The notes under the pieces were generated by a model, which was not told where the DNA came from, searched no databases, and was given only the letters and a program-made list of their open reading frames with translations. A stretch of 39,216 nt of DNA from an uncultured Mycoplasmatota bacterium (GTDB taxonomy: Bacteria > Bacillota_I > Bacilli_A > RF39 > UBA660). Within the stretch, counting starts at the first letter, position 1. The number at the start of each line of letters is the position of its first letter. Below are positions 1-9,082 of the stretch, one piece after another. The translations under genes were made by a program, and so were the position numbers. The DNA is taken from NCBI GenBank assembly GCA_946554325.1, contig CAMNSB010000005.1, positions 1-39,216 of the forward strand. The letters run 5' to 3'.

Positions 1-55
1 AGCATTACTTTACACTTTTTTATCAAAAATTCCACTTTCTACTTGAAATTTTGCA

Positions 56-84
56 TTGCAAAAACGCTCAATTCGATATATAAT
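56..84 (+). promoter_or_regulatory. Putative sigma-A-type promoter for the 1604-aa surface protein gene
   Basis: TTGCAA (56-61) and TATAAT (79-84) are separated by 17 bases. The predicted transcript would start near base 91 and give an ~90-base leader that contains the TCATAAAG/CTTTATGA hairpin at 123-145. The -10 is perfect and the -35 matches only 4 of 6, so in AT-rich DNA this is a moderate-confidence call. Confidence 0.5.
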
Positions 85-122
85 AATAATAAATAAAAGA
101 TAAAAAGTACTATATTTTAATG

Positions 123-145
123 TCATAAAGTAGGCGTCTTTATGA
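123..145 (+). repeat. Inverted-repeat hairpin TCATAAAG-N7-CTTTATGA, copy 1, in the mRNA leader
   Basis: Two perfect 8-base arms, TCATAAAG (123-130) and CTTTATGA (138-145), flank the 7-base loop TAGGCGT. The same arms with a 7-base loop occur at 8005-8027 and 39027-39049. Here the hairpin lies about 20 bases upstream of the ribosome-binding site GAGGTG (166-171) of the next gene. Unlike the other two copies it is not followed by the TGACTA array. It has no T-tract, so it is not an obvious terminator; a leader-RNA structure or a protein site is possible. Confidence 0.6.
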
Positions 146-178
146 TGAAAAAATAAAGTAACGATGAGGTGAAAATCA

Positions 179-3100
179 ATGCTTGGAAAGGATAAAAATA
201 TTCTGATTTTAACAATTTTATGTATTGCGTTTTTACTAATAATAGGTGGAGTTAGTTATGCTTTTTTATCTCAGGTCTTTTTTAGTGAACAAAAACTAGA
301 AACTATTGTTGGAACCCTTGCTATCGAATATAAAGATAAAAAAGGACTTCATTTAGATGGTATTTATCCAATGAGTGATGAAAAAGGTATGATGACTAGT
401 TCTTATGAGTTTAGTGTAGAAAATACAGGAGATGTGAAAGCCTTGTATGATATTTCTTTAGAAGAAGATAAAAGTACCATGAATCATTCTTACTTAAAAT
501 ACTCCCTAAAAAGAAATAATGAAGAATGGAGTGAACCTAAAGTATTAGATAGTTTGAAATTAAAAGAACAAATAGAATTAGATGTAGGTGCAAAGGATAA
601 CTATGAACTTAAAATGTGGATGGATGAGAAAGTGGGAAATGAAGGGAAAAACAAAGTCTTCAAAGCAAGAGTAGTAATCTCTAGTGTTCAAAGTAATGCA
701 AGTAGCAAAGATGTAACCCCTCCAGTCATCAAGTTAAAAGGAAGTTTATCTGAAAGTATTGAACAAAATAAAGAATATATTGATTTAGGAGTAGAAAGTA
801 TCGTTGACGATAAAGATACTTTAAATAAAGAAGATATAAAAGTAACTTATGAATATTATGATGGAGAAAATACCAAAGAAGTAGAGAACATTGATACCTC
901 CAAACTAGGAGTATACTATATTACTTATACCATTTCTGATAAAAGTGGAAATATAGGAAAGATTATTCGAAGTGTCAATATCTATAAGAAGAATACAATC
1001 CCACCAGTGATTAGATTAAATGGTAATAACTTAATAGCCATAAAAAGAGGAGAAGCATATTCAGAACTTGGAGCCAGTGCCAGTAGTGGAGAAGCTAATC
1101 TAACTAATAGAGTAGTAACAGTTGGAAAAGTAAATACAAATAAGTCTGGAAGTTATGAGATTAAGTATTTAATCACGGATAATGATGGAAATACAGCAAG
1201 TATCGTAAGAATAGTTAATGTCATTCATATTACGAGTGATGTAAAGACAGATATCAAACTAGATTTACCCAATAAACCAACAGACAAAGTCAAACTAGAA
1301 GGAGAAAACCTAGGAGATATTACTTATACTAGTAGTGATCCTGATATTGTAACAGTAGATGAGAATGGTAATGTAACAGGTAAAAATCCTGGAACAGCTA
1401 CAATAACCATAACTACCAGTACAGGACATAAGGAAACAATTATAATCACGGTAACAAAAACAGTAAATATCACCTATGAAAAAAGTACAGGGATTAGTAG
1501 TATCAGTAAAACAAGTGATACATGTGAAATTACAGAAAAAAATGGTAGTTGTCATGTTACTTTACCAAACATAGAAGGTTCAAAAGGATATACAGTTAGT
1601 GGTTGGTATGAAGGGGAAAGTAAAGTTGGAAATGCAAATGATTCTGTTACAGTAATAAGTAATAAAACATATACAGCAAAGGCTAATGCTAAAACCTATA
1701 CAATTGTTTACCATAGTAATGGTGGAAGTGGAAGTATGGCAAATACTACAGCAACAACAGGAAAAAATGTTTCTATTTCAGGTAATTCATTTACAAAAGA
1801 GGGATACAGTTTTGTAGGATGGACCACCAATAGTAATGGAGAAGATGATGGATATAACTGGACTGGTTTTAATGGAACATGGAACTTTGATAATGGTGAT
1901 AAAGGAATCACAGAAAACAAATTGAATCTATATGCCAGATGGAATATCAATCAATATAATGTTACTTATGACTATGCAACAAATGGAGGAAGTAGTGCTA
2001 CTAAAACTAGTGCTAAGGTAGGCTATAATAGTGCGATAGACTTAACGCCAAGTGCTACAAAAAGTGGATGGACCTTTGTAGGGTGGAATACGAATAAAGA
2101 TGCAACCAGTGCTTTAAGTAGTTTAACAATGAAGACAAGTAATGTTACTTTATATGCTATTTTTAGGAAAGAGGCCATTACTAGAACAGTAAACTTTAAT
2201 GCCAATGGAAATACCATTAGTGCCACAAGTAAAAGTTGTACGATAGCAGCAGTTTATAATAATGCAACACAAGAAGCTAATTGTTCTGTTACAACACCAA
2301 CAATCACAGCACCTACTAACACACCTAGAGTGATAGGATATCATACTTCGTCTACTGCAACATCTTCTCTTGTTGGAAGTAATGCTAATTTAGTAGTAAC
2401 TTCTGAAATAAATGGAAAGAAGTATTTTGCTATTACAACCAAAGATGCGATAAAAAGGAATATTACTTATACGAAACAAGGAACAGGAGTAACCGCTATT
2501 GGAAAAACAAATGATTCTTGTACGATAAATGCAACTTATAATGGTGCATCACAAGGAACTACTTGTACAGTAACAGCACCCTCTATAACAGTATCAAGCG
2601 GTTATACAGCAGTAGGATGGAATACCTCATCTACTGCTACTAATGGAACAGCAGCAAATGGAGTAATCACATTAGATAGAGATCAAGAGTATTATTCGAT
2701 TAGCTATAAAAATGCCATTACCAGAACAGTAACTTATACCAAGGGAACAGGGGTAAGTGCTATTGGTAAGACAAATGACTCCTGTACCATAGCAGCAGTC
2801 TATAATAATGCTACCCAAGGGACAAGTTGTAATGTCACATTACCATCTATCACAGCAAGTAAAGGATATACAGTGGATGGATGGTATCAAAATACAACAA
2901 AAAGTGCAGTAGGAGCAAGTATTAGTTTAAGTAGTAATGCTTCCTATGAAGCAAGAGCTACAGCCAATACTTATACAATTAGTTATAATGCAAACGGTGG
3001 AAGTGGAACAATGGGTAATACTACAGCAACCACAGGGAAGAATGTTTCTATATCAGGAAACTCATTCACAAAAGAAGGTTATACATTTGTAGGATGGACT

Positions 3101-4993
3101 ACGAATAGTAATGGAGCAGATGATGGATATAACTGGACAAACTGGAGTGGAACATGGAATTATGATAACGGACAATATGGAATTTCAAGTAATAAATTAA
3201 CACTATATGCCAGATGGAGTATTAATTCTTATGATGTTACTTATAACTATTCTAATAACGGAGGAAGTAGTGCTACTAAAACTAGTGCTAAAGTAAACTA
3301 TAATAGTGCTATAGACTTAACACCAACTGCTACGAAGAGTGGATGGACCTTTGTAGGATGGAATACCAATAAAGATGCCACAAGTGCATTAAGCAGTCTT
3401 ACCATGAAAACAAGTAATGTTACTTTATATGCTATCTTTCGAAAAGAGGCAAGAGTGATAACAATGAAATTCTATAAAAATGGAGCTAGTACTCAAACAA
3501 ATGAAAGTGGAACAGCCGTAGGAGATAATTATGTTACTAGAAGTTGTACTATATTAGCAGTCTACAATAATACTACACAATCAAGTAGTTGCCATATTAC
3601 TTCACCAGTGATAGTTGCAAGTAGTAACACCCCAACTGTTATTGGTTATAGTGCAAGTGCTTCAAATCATTCAAATATTTGGTCTCCAAATACTTCTAAA
3701 AGTGTGACTACTAGTGATGAACTTTTTGCACAGACAAAGAAAGATGGATTTTCGAGAAGTGTTTCTTATTATGCGTGGGAAGGAGTAGATGATCACGGAG
3801 ATGGTGGTACAGGTGGCAACTCCAAGCCTTTTAATATCAGTTCTTGCAACATTGCAACTGTTTATAATGGAGCAAGTCAAGCAACGGGTTGTGATGTAAC
3901 TTTAATAACAGCTCAAGCAAAGACTGGGTATAAGGATGCCAAATGGTATGTAAATATAAATGGAACAGGAACTCCATATTTATCAGGAAGTAGACTTACT
4001 TTAAATGGAGAAATCAGTGTTCTTTTTGGAATAGCAAAGAGAAATTTTACCTGTGCAAAAGCAGGAGAGACTACCACTTATGGAAAAAGAGAATGGTATA
4101 CAGTAGCAAATGATGGAACAAATTGCACTTTGGCACTAAATGCTCTTTCTACTTCTACAGGAACTTATGCAGAGGCAACAACAAAATTAACTTCAGAATA
4201 CTTCGTAGATGATCCACAAGAATCCACTTTATTAAATGAAAAGAATGCAGGACTTACAACAGTACTTGGAACATATACAGCAGGAACTGGAATTCCAAGT
4301 GGTACTACTGGAGTAATCTGGACAGGTGCTAGTAGTGCAGTAGGAGTCAATAGGACATTCCCATATTATTCAAATAAAACAGCAGGTTTATACTATAGTA
4401 CTAGACACGTAACGGATAGCAATACTACAGGGTCATTATTATATTCTAATTTTGTAACTGGATATAATACCTTATCCACCTCAACATGTAGTTCGGTAAG
4501 TGGTTCTAATTGCGTGATAAATAATGGAAAAGTGACCACTTATACTGTTAGTAATCATGGCTCAGAAAGTTGGACAACTTGGCAGATAGCAGATACTAAT
4601 AGCAATAAAAAATTCACAATAAATCGTGAAAAAGCAATAGGATCTTCACCACATGTTTTTAATACCCTAGGACAATACTCTTTATACTTGTATGATTGTG
4701 GTGGTACAAAACACAACAATGTAAGCTATAGCATAATAGCCAGAAATGGCTCATCAGTAACACATAACAACTATTTTACATCCCCTACCTCTACGTCAAC
4801 TATTTCTGCGATTAATAAGCACTATTGGAGGCAGGCTGGTGTAAGTGCAGGAGCAACAACAACAGTAACCAACGGAACACAAAGAACATACAATACAGGA
4901 ACGGATGCCTCTTGCATCCCAACATATACTACAGCATTCTCAAATGCCACTTATACAATTAATTATCGTCTTTATATAAGAGTAAAAATATGA
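179..4993 (+). CDS. Giant exported multidomain surface protein (TasA-like N-domain, Ig-like and InlB B-type repeats)
   Basis: ATG at 179 follows GAGGTGA with good spacing. A hydrophobic segment at residues ~8-30 ending GGVSYAFLSQ resembles a SipW-type signal or anchor. Residues ~30-175 look like a TasA/camelysin domain (FSVENTGD, and a late MWMDEK segment like the WIEG motif of the 32.7-37.2 kb proteins). Two DUF5011/Ig-like domains start with PPVIKL and PPVIRL (~178-350). A BIG2-like domain follows (~353-427, ending NPGTATITITT). Then come InlB/Flg_new B-type repeats (GYSFVGWTT, GWTFVGWNT, LYARW) and five C-x14-C modules (SCTIAAVYNNATQ type). The C-terminal ~300 residues are Thr/Ser/Cys-rich and unrecognised. 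There is no LPXTG and no C-terminal membrane segment, so retention would rest on the N-terminus or non-covalent binding. An adhesin or biofilm role is inferred. The next gene encodes a thioredoxin-fold protein. Confidence 0.85.
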   Translation: MLGKDKNILILTILCIAFLLIIGGVSYAFLSQVFFSEQKLETIVGTLAIEYKDKKGLHLDGIYPMSDEKGMMTSSYEFSVENTGDVKALYDISLEEDKSTMNHSYLKYSLKRNNEEWSEPKVLDSLKLKEQIELDVGAKDNYELKMWMDEKVGNEGKNKVFKARVVISSVQSNASSKDVTPPVIKLKGSLSESIEQNKEYIDLGVESIVDDKDTLNKEDIKVTYEYYDGENTKEVENIDTSKLGVYYITYTISDKSGNIGKIIRSVNIYKKNTIPPVIRLNGNNLIAIKRGEAYSELGASASSGEANLTNRVVTVGKVNTNKSGSYEIKYLITDNDGNTASIVRIVNVIHITSDVKTDIKLDLPNKPTDKVKLEGENLGDITYTSSDPDIVTVDENGNVTGKNPGTATITITTSTGHKETIIITVTKTVNITYEKSTGISSISKTSDTCEITEKNGSCHVTLPNIEGSKGYTVSGWYEGESKVGNANDSVTVISNKTYTAKANAKTYTIVYHSNGGSGSMANTTATTGKNVSISGNSFTKEGYSFVGWTTNSNGEDDGYNWTGFNGTWNFDNGDKGITENKLNLYARWNINQYNVTYDYATNGGSSATKTSAKVGYNSAIDLTPSATKSGWTFVGWNTNKDATSALSSLTMKTSNVTLYAIFRKEAITRTVNFNANGNTISATSKSCTIAAVYNNATQEANCSVTTPTITAPTNTPRVIGYHTSSTATSSLVGSNANLVVTSEINGKKYFAITTKDAIKRNITYTKQGTGVTAIGKTNDSCTINATYNGASQGTTCTVTAPSITVSSGYTAVGWNTSSTATNGTAANGVITLDRDQEYYSISYKNAITRTVTYTKGTGVSAIGKTNDSCTIAAVYNNATQGTSCNVTLPSITASKGYTVDGWYQNTTKSAVGASISLSSNASYEARATANTYTISYNANGGSGTMGNTTATTGKNVSISGNSFTKEGYTFVGWTTNSNGADDGYNWTNWSGTWNYDNGQYGISSNKLTLYARWSINSYDVTYNYSNNGGSSATKTSAKVNYNSAIDLTPTATKSGWTFVGWNTNKDATSALSSLTMKTSNVTLYAIFRKEARVITMKFYKNGASTQTNESGTAVGDNYVTRSCTILAVYNNTTQSSSCHITSPVIVASSNTPTVIGYSASASNHSNIWSPNTSKSVTTSDELFAQTKKDGFSRSVSYYAWEGVDDHGDGGTGGNSKPFNISSCNIATVYNGASQATGCDVTLITAQAKTGYKDAKWYVNINGTGTPYLSGSRLTLNGEISVLFGIAKRNFTCAKAGETTTYGKREWYTVANDGTNCTLALNALSTSTGTYAEATTKLTSEYFVDDPQESTLLNEKNAGLTTVLGTYTAGTGIPSGTTGVIWTGASSAVGVNRTFPYYSNKTAGLYYSTRHVTDSNTTGSLLYSNFVTGYNTLSTSTCSSVSGSNCVINNGKVTTYTVSNHGSESWTTWQIADTNSNKKFTINREKAIGSSPHVFNTLGQYSLYLYDCGGTKHNNVSYSIIARNGSSVTHNNYFTSPTSTSTISAINKHYWRQAGVSAGATTTVTNGTQRTYNTGTDASCIPTYTTAFSNATYTINYRLYIRVKI
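1690..2180 (+). repeat. Long direct repeat, unit A, inside the surface protein gene
   Basis: This block encodes TYTI.Y..NGGSG.M through LYAIFRKEA and recurs at about 2965-3455. The offset is 1275 bp, exactly 425 codons, so the reading frame is kept. Many stretches are nearly identical at DNA level (for example the TFVGW.TNKDATSALSSLTMKTSNVTLYAIF segment). This indicates an internal duplication of a B-repeat pair, and the block is a natural substrate for recombination and length variation. Confidence 0.8.
2965..3455 (+). repeat. Long direct repeat, unit B, inside the surface protein gene
   Basis: Second copy of the ~490-bp block described for unit A. It differs by scattered mostly conservative changes (for example NGADDGYNWTNWSGTWNYDNG against NGEDDGYNWTGFNGTWNFDNG). 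The insertion that separates the copies holds two C-x14-C modules with their own YTK..GV.AIGKTNDSC repeats, around 2456-2560 and 2730-2840. Confidence 0.8.
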
Positions 4994-5020
4994 TAAAGTA
5001 CAATAAGGTTGGTGATATTT

Positions 5021-5854
5021 ATGAAACAAAAGAAAATAATAATACTTATTGCTACCATATTTCTATTTATCTTCGCAATGGTTATAATTGCTAATGATAT
5101 AGAAAACAGTAAAAAAGAAGAAAAAGAAGTAGAAACAGGAATGAAAAAGCTAGAAAAAAAGTTTAAACGCCGTGAAAATATGCTAATCTATGTAACAGAT
5201 GATAGTTGTGAATTATGTAAAGAAACTGACAAAATGATAGATTTTTATGAAAAAGCATATAATTTAGAATTTTATAGAACGAATAAAGAAGGACTAACAA
5301 ATAATGATTTAAAAGAATACTTTGGATTAGAAGAAGCTGCCATAGAACTACCTGCTGTAGTCTATATTCGTGATGGTATGTTAAAAGGAATAGATAACAA
5401 GATCTTAACAGAAGACTATTTTAGAGACTATCTAGTAGAATATGAATTTCTAGATAAAAAATATTTAGAAACAGATTATAGAATTACATATGATCAATTT
5501 ATGGAAAAATATAAAACAGATGAAAAACAAATCATATTTTTCTATAATTATGGAACCAATATATATTACAATGGTAAGAAAAAGAAGAATAAAATAAAAT
5601 ATGCAAACCGTGAAAAAGTAAGAGAAGAACTAGTAAAATTATCGAAAAATCATAACTTTAATTATAAAGTAGTCTTTTTCTCTAGTGAAGGTAGTGACAA
5701 AATATATCAAGAAGTTTTAAAAAGTACAGGGAAAAAAGAATTAGGAGGCTCATTTATTGTACTAACGCAAAATAGTCAAGTCACCGATTATTTAGAAGTA
5801 AAAGCGTTAAATTCTATTTCTCCATTTCTAGAAAAAAATAATATTTATGAATAA
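5021..5854 (+). CDS. Membrane-anchored thioredoxin-fold protein (CELC)
   Basis: The track start at 5009 is a TTG; ATG 5021 is preferred because AGGTTGGTGA sits just upstream, giving 277 residues. Residues ~5-25 form a signal anchor. A charged Lys/Glu stretch follows, then a thioredoxin-like unit: LIYVTDDSCELCKE with the CxxC pair at C63/C66, and a likely cis-proline loop ELPAVVY about 55 residues later. The C-terminal half (IIFFYNYG, VVFFSSEGS) may be a second, CxxC-less thioredoxin-like domain; that is inference. It lies 27 bases behind the Cys-rich giant protein with no terminator between, so a role in its disulfide formation or isomerisation outside the membrane is plausible. It is too divergent for me to name. 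Confidence 0.75.
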   Translation: MKQKKIIILIATIFLFIFAMVIIANDIENSKKEEKEVETGMKKLEKKFKRRENMLIYVTDDSCELCKETDKMIDFYEKAYNLEFYRTNKEGLTNNDLKEYFGLEEAAIELPAVVYIRDGMLKGIDNKILTEDYFRDYLVEYEFLDKKYLETDYRITYDQFMEKYKTDEKQIIFFYNYGTNIYYNGKKKKNKIKYANREKVREELVKLSKNHNFNYKVVFFSSEGSDKIYQEVLKSTGKKELGGSFIVLTQNSQVTDYLEVKALNSISPFLEKNNIYE

Positions 5855-5860
5855 AAATCG

Positions 5861-5890
5861 TTGGACTTCGACTAGACGTTTTGATAGAAT
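5861..5890 (+). promoter_or_regulatory. Possible weak promoter for ligA
   Basis: TTGGAC (5861-5866) and TAGAAT (5885-5890) are 18 bases apart in the 56-base gap before ligA. Both boxes are imperfect. The same gap holds a poor inverted repeat (AAAATCG...ACGTTTT), so it may instead carry a weak terminator for the upstream gene. Confidence 0.3.
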
Positions 5891-5895
5891 AATGA

Positions 5896-7911
<2,016 letters not shown>

Positions 7912-7960
7912 AAAAGGACTAAGTAGAGATAAAACATTTCACTGAGTCCTTTTCTTTTTA
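7912..7960 (+). terminator. Rho-independent terminator after ligA
   Basis: AAAAGGACT (7912-7920) pairs with AGTCCTTTT (7945-7953) and is followed by CTTTTT. The hairpin begins immediately after the ligA stop codon. The A-tract on the left arm means it could also work on the minus strand. Confidence 0.85.
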
Positions 7961-7991
7961 TATATTTCGACATAGTTTTCTTTCTATATTC

Positions 7992-8188
7992 GTTAAAATG
8001 ATACTCATAAAGGATGCTACTTTATGAAAAGAATAGATTTTTTCTTTTACTCATATTCTTTTCTTTTCTATGACTATTTTTTTGACTATGATTATAAGTA
8101 AGTCTTATTTTGTCAGGGTAAAAGTACAAGCATTTCTTCTTGACGAATATATGACTAATAATAAAAGAAATATTTCCAGATAGTTAAC
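7992..8188 (+). repeat. Structured intergenic element, copy 2: hairpin plus four TGAC(TA) sites
   Basis: Starts with TCATAAAG-GATGCTA-CTTTATGA (8005-8027). Then come TGACTA at 8071 and 8083, TGACGAATAT at 8141, TGACTA at 8152 and TTAA at 8184. Counted from the first base of the hairpin the offsets are 66, 78, 136, 147 and 179. The copy at 39013-39211 has the same elements at 67, 79, 137, 148 and 180. An ungapped hand alignment over the last ~118 bases gives about 61% identity, highest at the TGAC sites. Both copies lie just after a terminator, on the same strand. No coding potential is visible. Function unknown. Confidence 0.7.
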
Positions 8189-8193
8189 AAAAA

Positions 8194-8325
8194 TCACTCA
8201 AAAACCCTTCCTTTTCCTTGTAAACCAGCATTTTTACACTCTTCCAAAAACGTCTTTTTATCAACAATATAGGACTCATATTTAAGCTTTCCACCTCTAA
8301 CTTTATCTGCAAAAGGAAACATCAT
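8194..8325 (-). pseudogene. Possible 3' remnant of an unidentified gene
   Basis: On the minus strand, 43 codons from MMFPFADKVRGGK to a TGA stop read like a natural protein, with mixed composition (GGKLKYESYIVDKKTFLEECKNAG) rather than the Phe/Leu/Ser-rich product typical of antisense frames here. Extending it upstream gives low-quality sequence that overlaps the capsule promoter, and no ribosome-binding site is visible. I read it as the tail of a lost gene, possibly truncated when the capsule operon or its promoter arrived. I do not recognise the family. Confidence 0.3.
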
Positions 8326-8338
8326 CGAACAAAATTTC

Positions 8339-8366
8339 TTGACATTTTGAAAAAATGTGATATAAT
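8339..8366 (+). promoter_or_regulatory. Strong extended -10 promoter of the capsule operon
   Basis: Consensus TTGACA (8339-8344), a 16-base spacer ending in TGA, and consensus TATAAT (8361-8366), so the -10 is extended (TGnTATAAT). Transcription should begin near 8373, about 23 bases before the preferred cpsC start. The same TTGACA-16-TGnTATAAT design recurs at the TasA-like operon (32571-32598). Confidence 0.85.
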
Positions 8367-8395
8367 ATGTAAAAACAAAAAGGGGGATGAAATTG

Positions 8396-9082
8396 ATGGA
8401 AGAAATCAATTTAAAGGAGTTATGGCATTATTTTATGTCGAAAAGTTATATTGCAATTGCTGCAATGATTATCTGTATATTAGTAGGAAACATTTATCTA
8501 TTCTGTTTCCAAACACCACTTTATAAAAGTACAACATCATTAGTATTAGTAAATGAAGAAAGAAGTGCTGCAAGTATTACACAAAGTGATATTACACTAA
8601 ATAACAACTTAGTAACGACATATAGTGAAATTATCAAAAGTAGAAATGTCCTATCACAAGTGGCAGAAAATCTAGAACTAGATGAAAGTGTTGAAAACTT
8701 ATCACGTTCTATTAGTGTATATTCAGTAACAGATACACAAATTATTAAAGTAGATGTAAGTCGTGAATCAAATGAAGAAGCAAGAGATATTGCGAATGAA
8801 TTAGCAGATGTATTTTCAAAAGAAATCAGAAGTATTTATAGAATTCAAAATATCTCAGTAGTAGATGAAGCGACATTAGCAACTAGTCCATATAATATTA
8901 GCATTATAAAACAAAATGCAATTTATAGTATTGTAGGAATGCTAATCGGAATGGGAATTATTTTTGTAATATTCTATTTCGATACTTCAATCAAAGATGT
9001 AAAAACAGTAGAAGAAAAATTAGATCTAACAGTGTTAGGCGTAGTTCCTAAGGTAGGTGATAAACATGGGTCGAAAAAATAA
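8396..9082 (+). CDS. cpsC: Capsule chain-length regulator / kinase activator, Wzz-CpsC family
   Basis: Polysaccharide co-polymerase that sets chain length and docks the CpsD kinase at the membrane. The start at 8396 is preferred over the track start 8387, because AGGGGGATGA directly abuts 8387 but is well spaced for 8396; this gives 228 residues. The N-terminal Wzz segment (EEINLKELWHYF) leads into membrane segment 1 (~20-42). An extracellular loop contains PLYKSTTSLVLVNEE and ESNEEARDIANELADVF. The proline-containing stretch ATSPYNISIIKQN precedes membrane segment 2 (~180-200). A short cytoplasmic tail ends in LGVVPKVG, typical of Gram-positive CpsC/CapA. It is the first gene of the operon and overlaps cpsD by 17 bases. 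Confidence 0.92.
   Translation: MEEINLKELWHYFMSKSYIAIAAMIICILVGNIYLFCFQTPLYKSTTSLVLVNEERSAASITQSDITLNNNLVTTYSEIIKSRNVLSQVAENLELDESVENLSRSISVYSVTDTQIIKVDVSRESNEEARDIANELADVFSKEIRSIYRIQNISVVDEATLATSPYNISIIKQNAIYSIVGMLIGMGIIFVIFYFDTSIKDVKTVEEKLDLTVLGVVPKVGDKHGSKK

Noticed and set aside
4900-4993. Sortase anchor on the giant surface protein, and on the TasA-like proteins
   Set aside because: No LPXTG-type motif, C-terminal hydrophobic segment or basic tail in any of them.
5855-5885. Hairpin terminator between the thioredoxin-like gene and ligA
   Set aside because: Only AAAA(T)CGT/ACGTTTT can pair, with a mismatched interior and no T-tract.
7992-8188. Classical MITE explanation for the intergenic element
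   Set aside because: No convincing terminal inverted repeats or target-site duplications; the copies are conserved at spaced sites rather than along their length.
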